Shown here in pieces: positions 4,826 through 5,379 of a stretch of 5,379 nt of DNA (positions within the stretch are counted from its first letter, which is position 1; each line of letters opens with the position of its first letter). The DNA comes from a bacterium UBP10_UBA1149 (GTDB taxonomy: Bacteria; Desulfobacterota; Binatia; UBA1149), in contig DBZX01000076.1 in assembly GCA_002311335.1 (NCBI GenBank), positions 52,730 through 58,108 on the forward strand, read 5' to 3'. The notes under the pieces are model-generated. The model searched no databases. It saw only the letters and a program-made list of their open reading frames with translations, and was not told the origin of the DNA. A program made the translations under genes and the position numbers.

Positions 4826-5379
4826 ATGGAATTCGGAGTCTTTCAGGGAGCGTCAGTAGGACCGAGGCCGTGGGACGAGACGGAGCCGCTGCGCATCCGG
4901 CGAGACGTCGAGATCGGGGTCGCTGCGGATCGCGCGGGCTTCGACACCTTCTGGGCGCCCGAACACCACTGCCTCGAGGAGTATTCGCACAATTCCGCGT
5001 CGCACCTGTCGTGTCTTGCGGTCGGAATGCTGACCGAGCGCATCCGGCTGGTCACGGGGATCTTCAACCTCTGCCCCGCCATCAACCATCCCGTTCGTGT
5101 CGCAGAACAGATGGCAACCATCGACATCTTGACCAAGGGTCGCGTCGAGCTCGGTACCGGGCGCGGAAGTGGGTCGACCGAGGTCAACACCTTCGGCTTG
5201 CGAAACGAACAGACGCGCGAGATGTGGGAGGAGGCCATCCGAGCCATCCCGAAGATGTGGACCCAGGATCTGTTTTCGTGGGAGGGGAAGCACTTCTCGG
5301 TCCCCGAGCGCTGCATACTTCCGAAGCCGGTGCAGAAGCCGCACCCGCCGCTCTGGGTGACCGCTTCCAACCCGGGCAC
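4826..5379 (+). CDS. LLM-class flavin-dependent oxidoreductase (luciferase-like), N-terminal part; runs off window
   Basis: ATG 4826 opens an uninterrupted frame to the end of the window (184 residues plus two bases), with no stop because the gene continues outside. AGGA (4814-4817) lies 8 bases upstream. It starts MEFGVFQGAS, and then WAPEHH (43-48) matches the W-x-x-EHH of bacterial luciferase-like monooxygenases. ILTKGRVELGTGRGSG (101-116), preceded by AEQMATID (93-100), is the family's signature barrel strand and flavin-contact loop. KPHPPLWVTASNPG (171-184) is the next conserved strand. Full-length members have about 330-400 residues, so roughly half is present. These enzymes use reduced FMN or F420 to oxidise varied substrates; which cofactor and substrate cannot be told here. 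Amidohydrolase and LLM genes could form a divergent catabolic pair, but the visible DNA shows only adjacency. The overlapping long minus-strand frame is a shadow. Confidence 0.92.
   Translation, partial: MEFGVFQGASVGPRPWDETEPLRIRRDVEIGVAADRAGFDTFWAPEHHCLEEYSHNSASHLSCLAVGMLTERIRLVTGIFNLCPAINHPVRVAEQMATIDILTKGRVELGTGRGSGSTEVNTFGLRNEQTREMWEEAIRAIPKMWTQDLFSWEGKHFSVPERCILPKPVQKPHPPLWVTASNPG

Noticed and set aside
4843..5379. Long open frame on the minus strand.
   Set aside because: It is the antisense shadow of the LLM oxidoreductase. Its translation shows no family motifs, whereas the plus strand shows clear ones.

Overview
The window is high-GC bacterial DNA with strong G/C at third codon positions, short intergenic gaps and ordinary bacterial gene starts. 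The gene set is a sugar/lipid-type methyltransferase, an MFS transporter, an SDR, an NTF2-like protein, a DegT-family sugar aminotransferase, an amidohydrolase and an LLM flavin enzyme. This fits an uncultured proteobacterium-like organism, but the sequence does not allow a firm taxon. No rRNA, tRNA, CRISPR array or insertion sequence is visible.

Layout. 1-450 (+) is the C-terminal part of a SAM-dependent methyltransferase. 451-764 is a 314-base non-coding leader ahead of an MFS transporter (765-2024, +). It carries a good sigma70-type promoter (478-506) and a strong intrinsic terminator (679-714). Between them lie four sequence arms that can pair in three mutually exclusive ways (1:2, 2:3, 3:4), the signature of a transcription attenuator or riboswitch. 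A 45-codon reading frame that starts almost exactly at the predicted transcription start runs through the same region. An SDR (2816-2031, -) converges on the transporter. It is translationally coupled by a GTGA overlap to an upstream NTF2/SnoaL-like gene (3256-2813, -). Divergent from that pair is a DegT/DnrJ/EryC1 aminotransferase (3307-4491, +) of the WbpE-like type used for nucleotide-sugar amination.

At about 4484-4492 the picture breaks. The aminotransferase stop codon abuts the 5' part of an N-acyl-D-amino-acid deacylase-type amidohydrolase (from 4753, -). That gene loses all family resemblance exactly there, after about 88 residues. Beyond it, an LLM-class flavin-dependent oxidoreductase (4826 to the end, +) is transcribed divergently and runs off the window. 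The right-hand segment also looks different in codon choice. The junction is therefore either a genomic rearrangement or a chimeric assembly join, and gene linkage across 4490 should not be trusted without reads.

Most interesting: the leader at 513-714, a candidate undescribed regulatory RNA that appears to decide whether the MFS transporter is transcribed.
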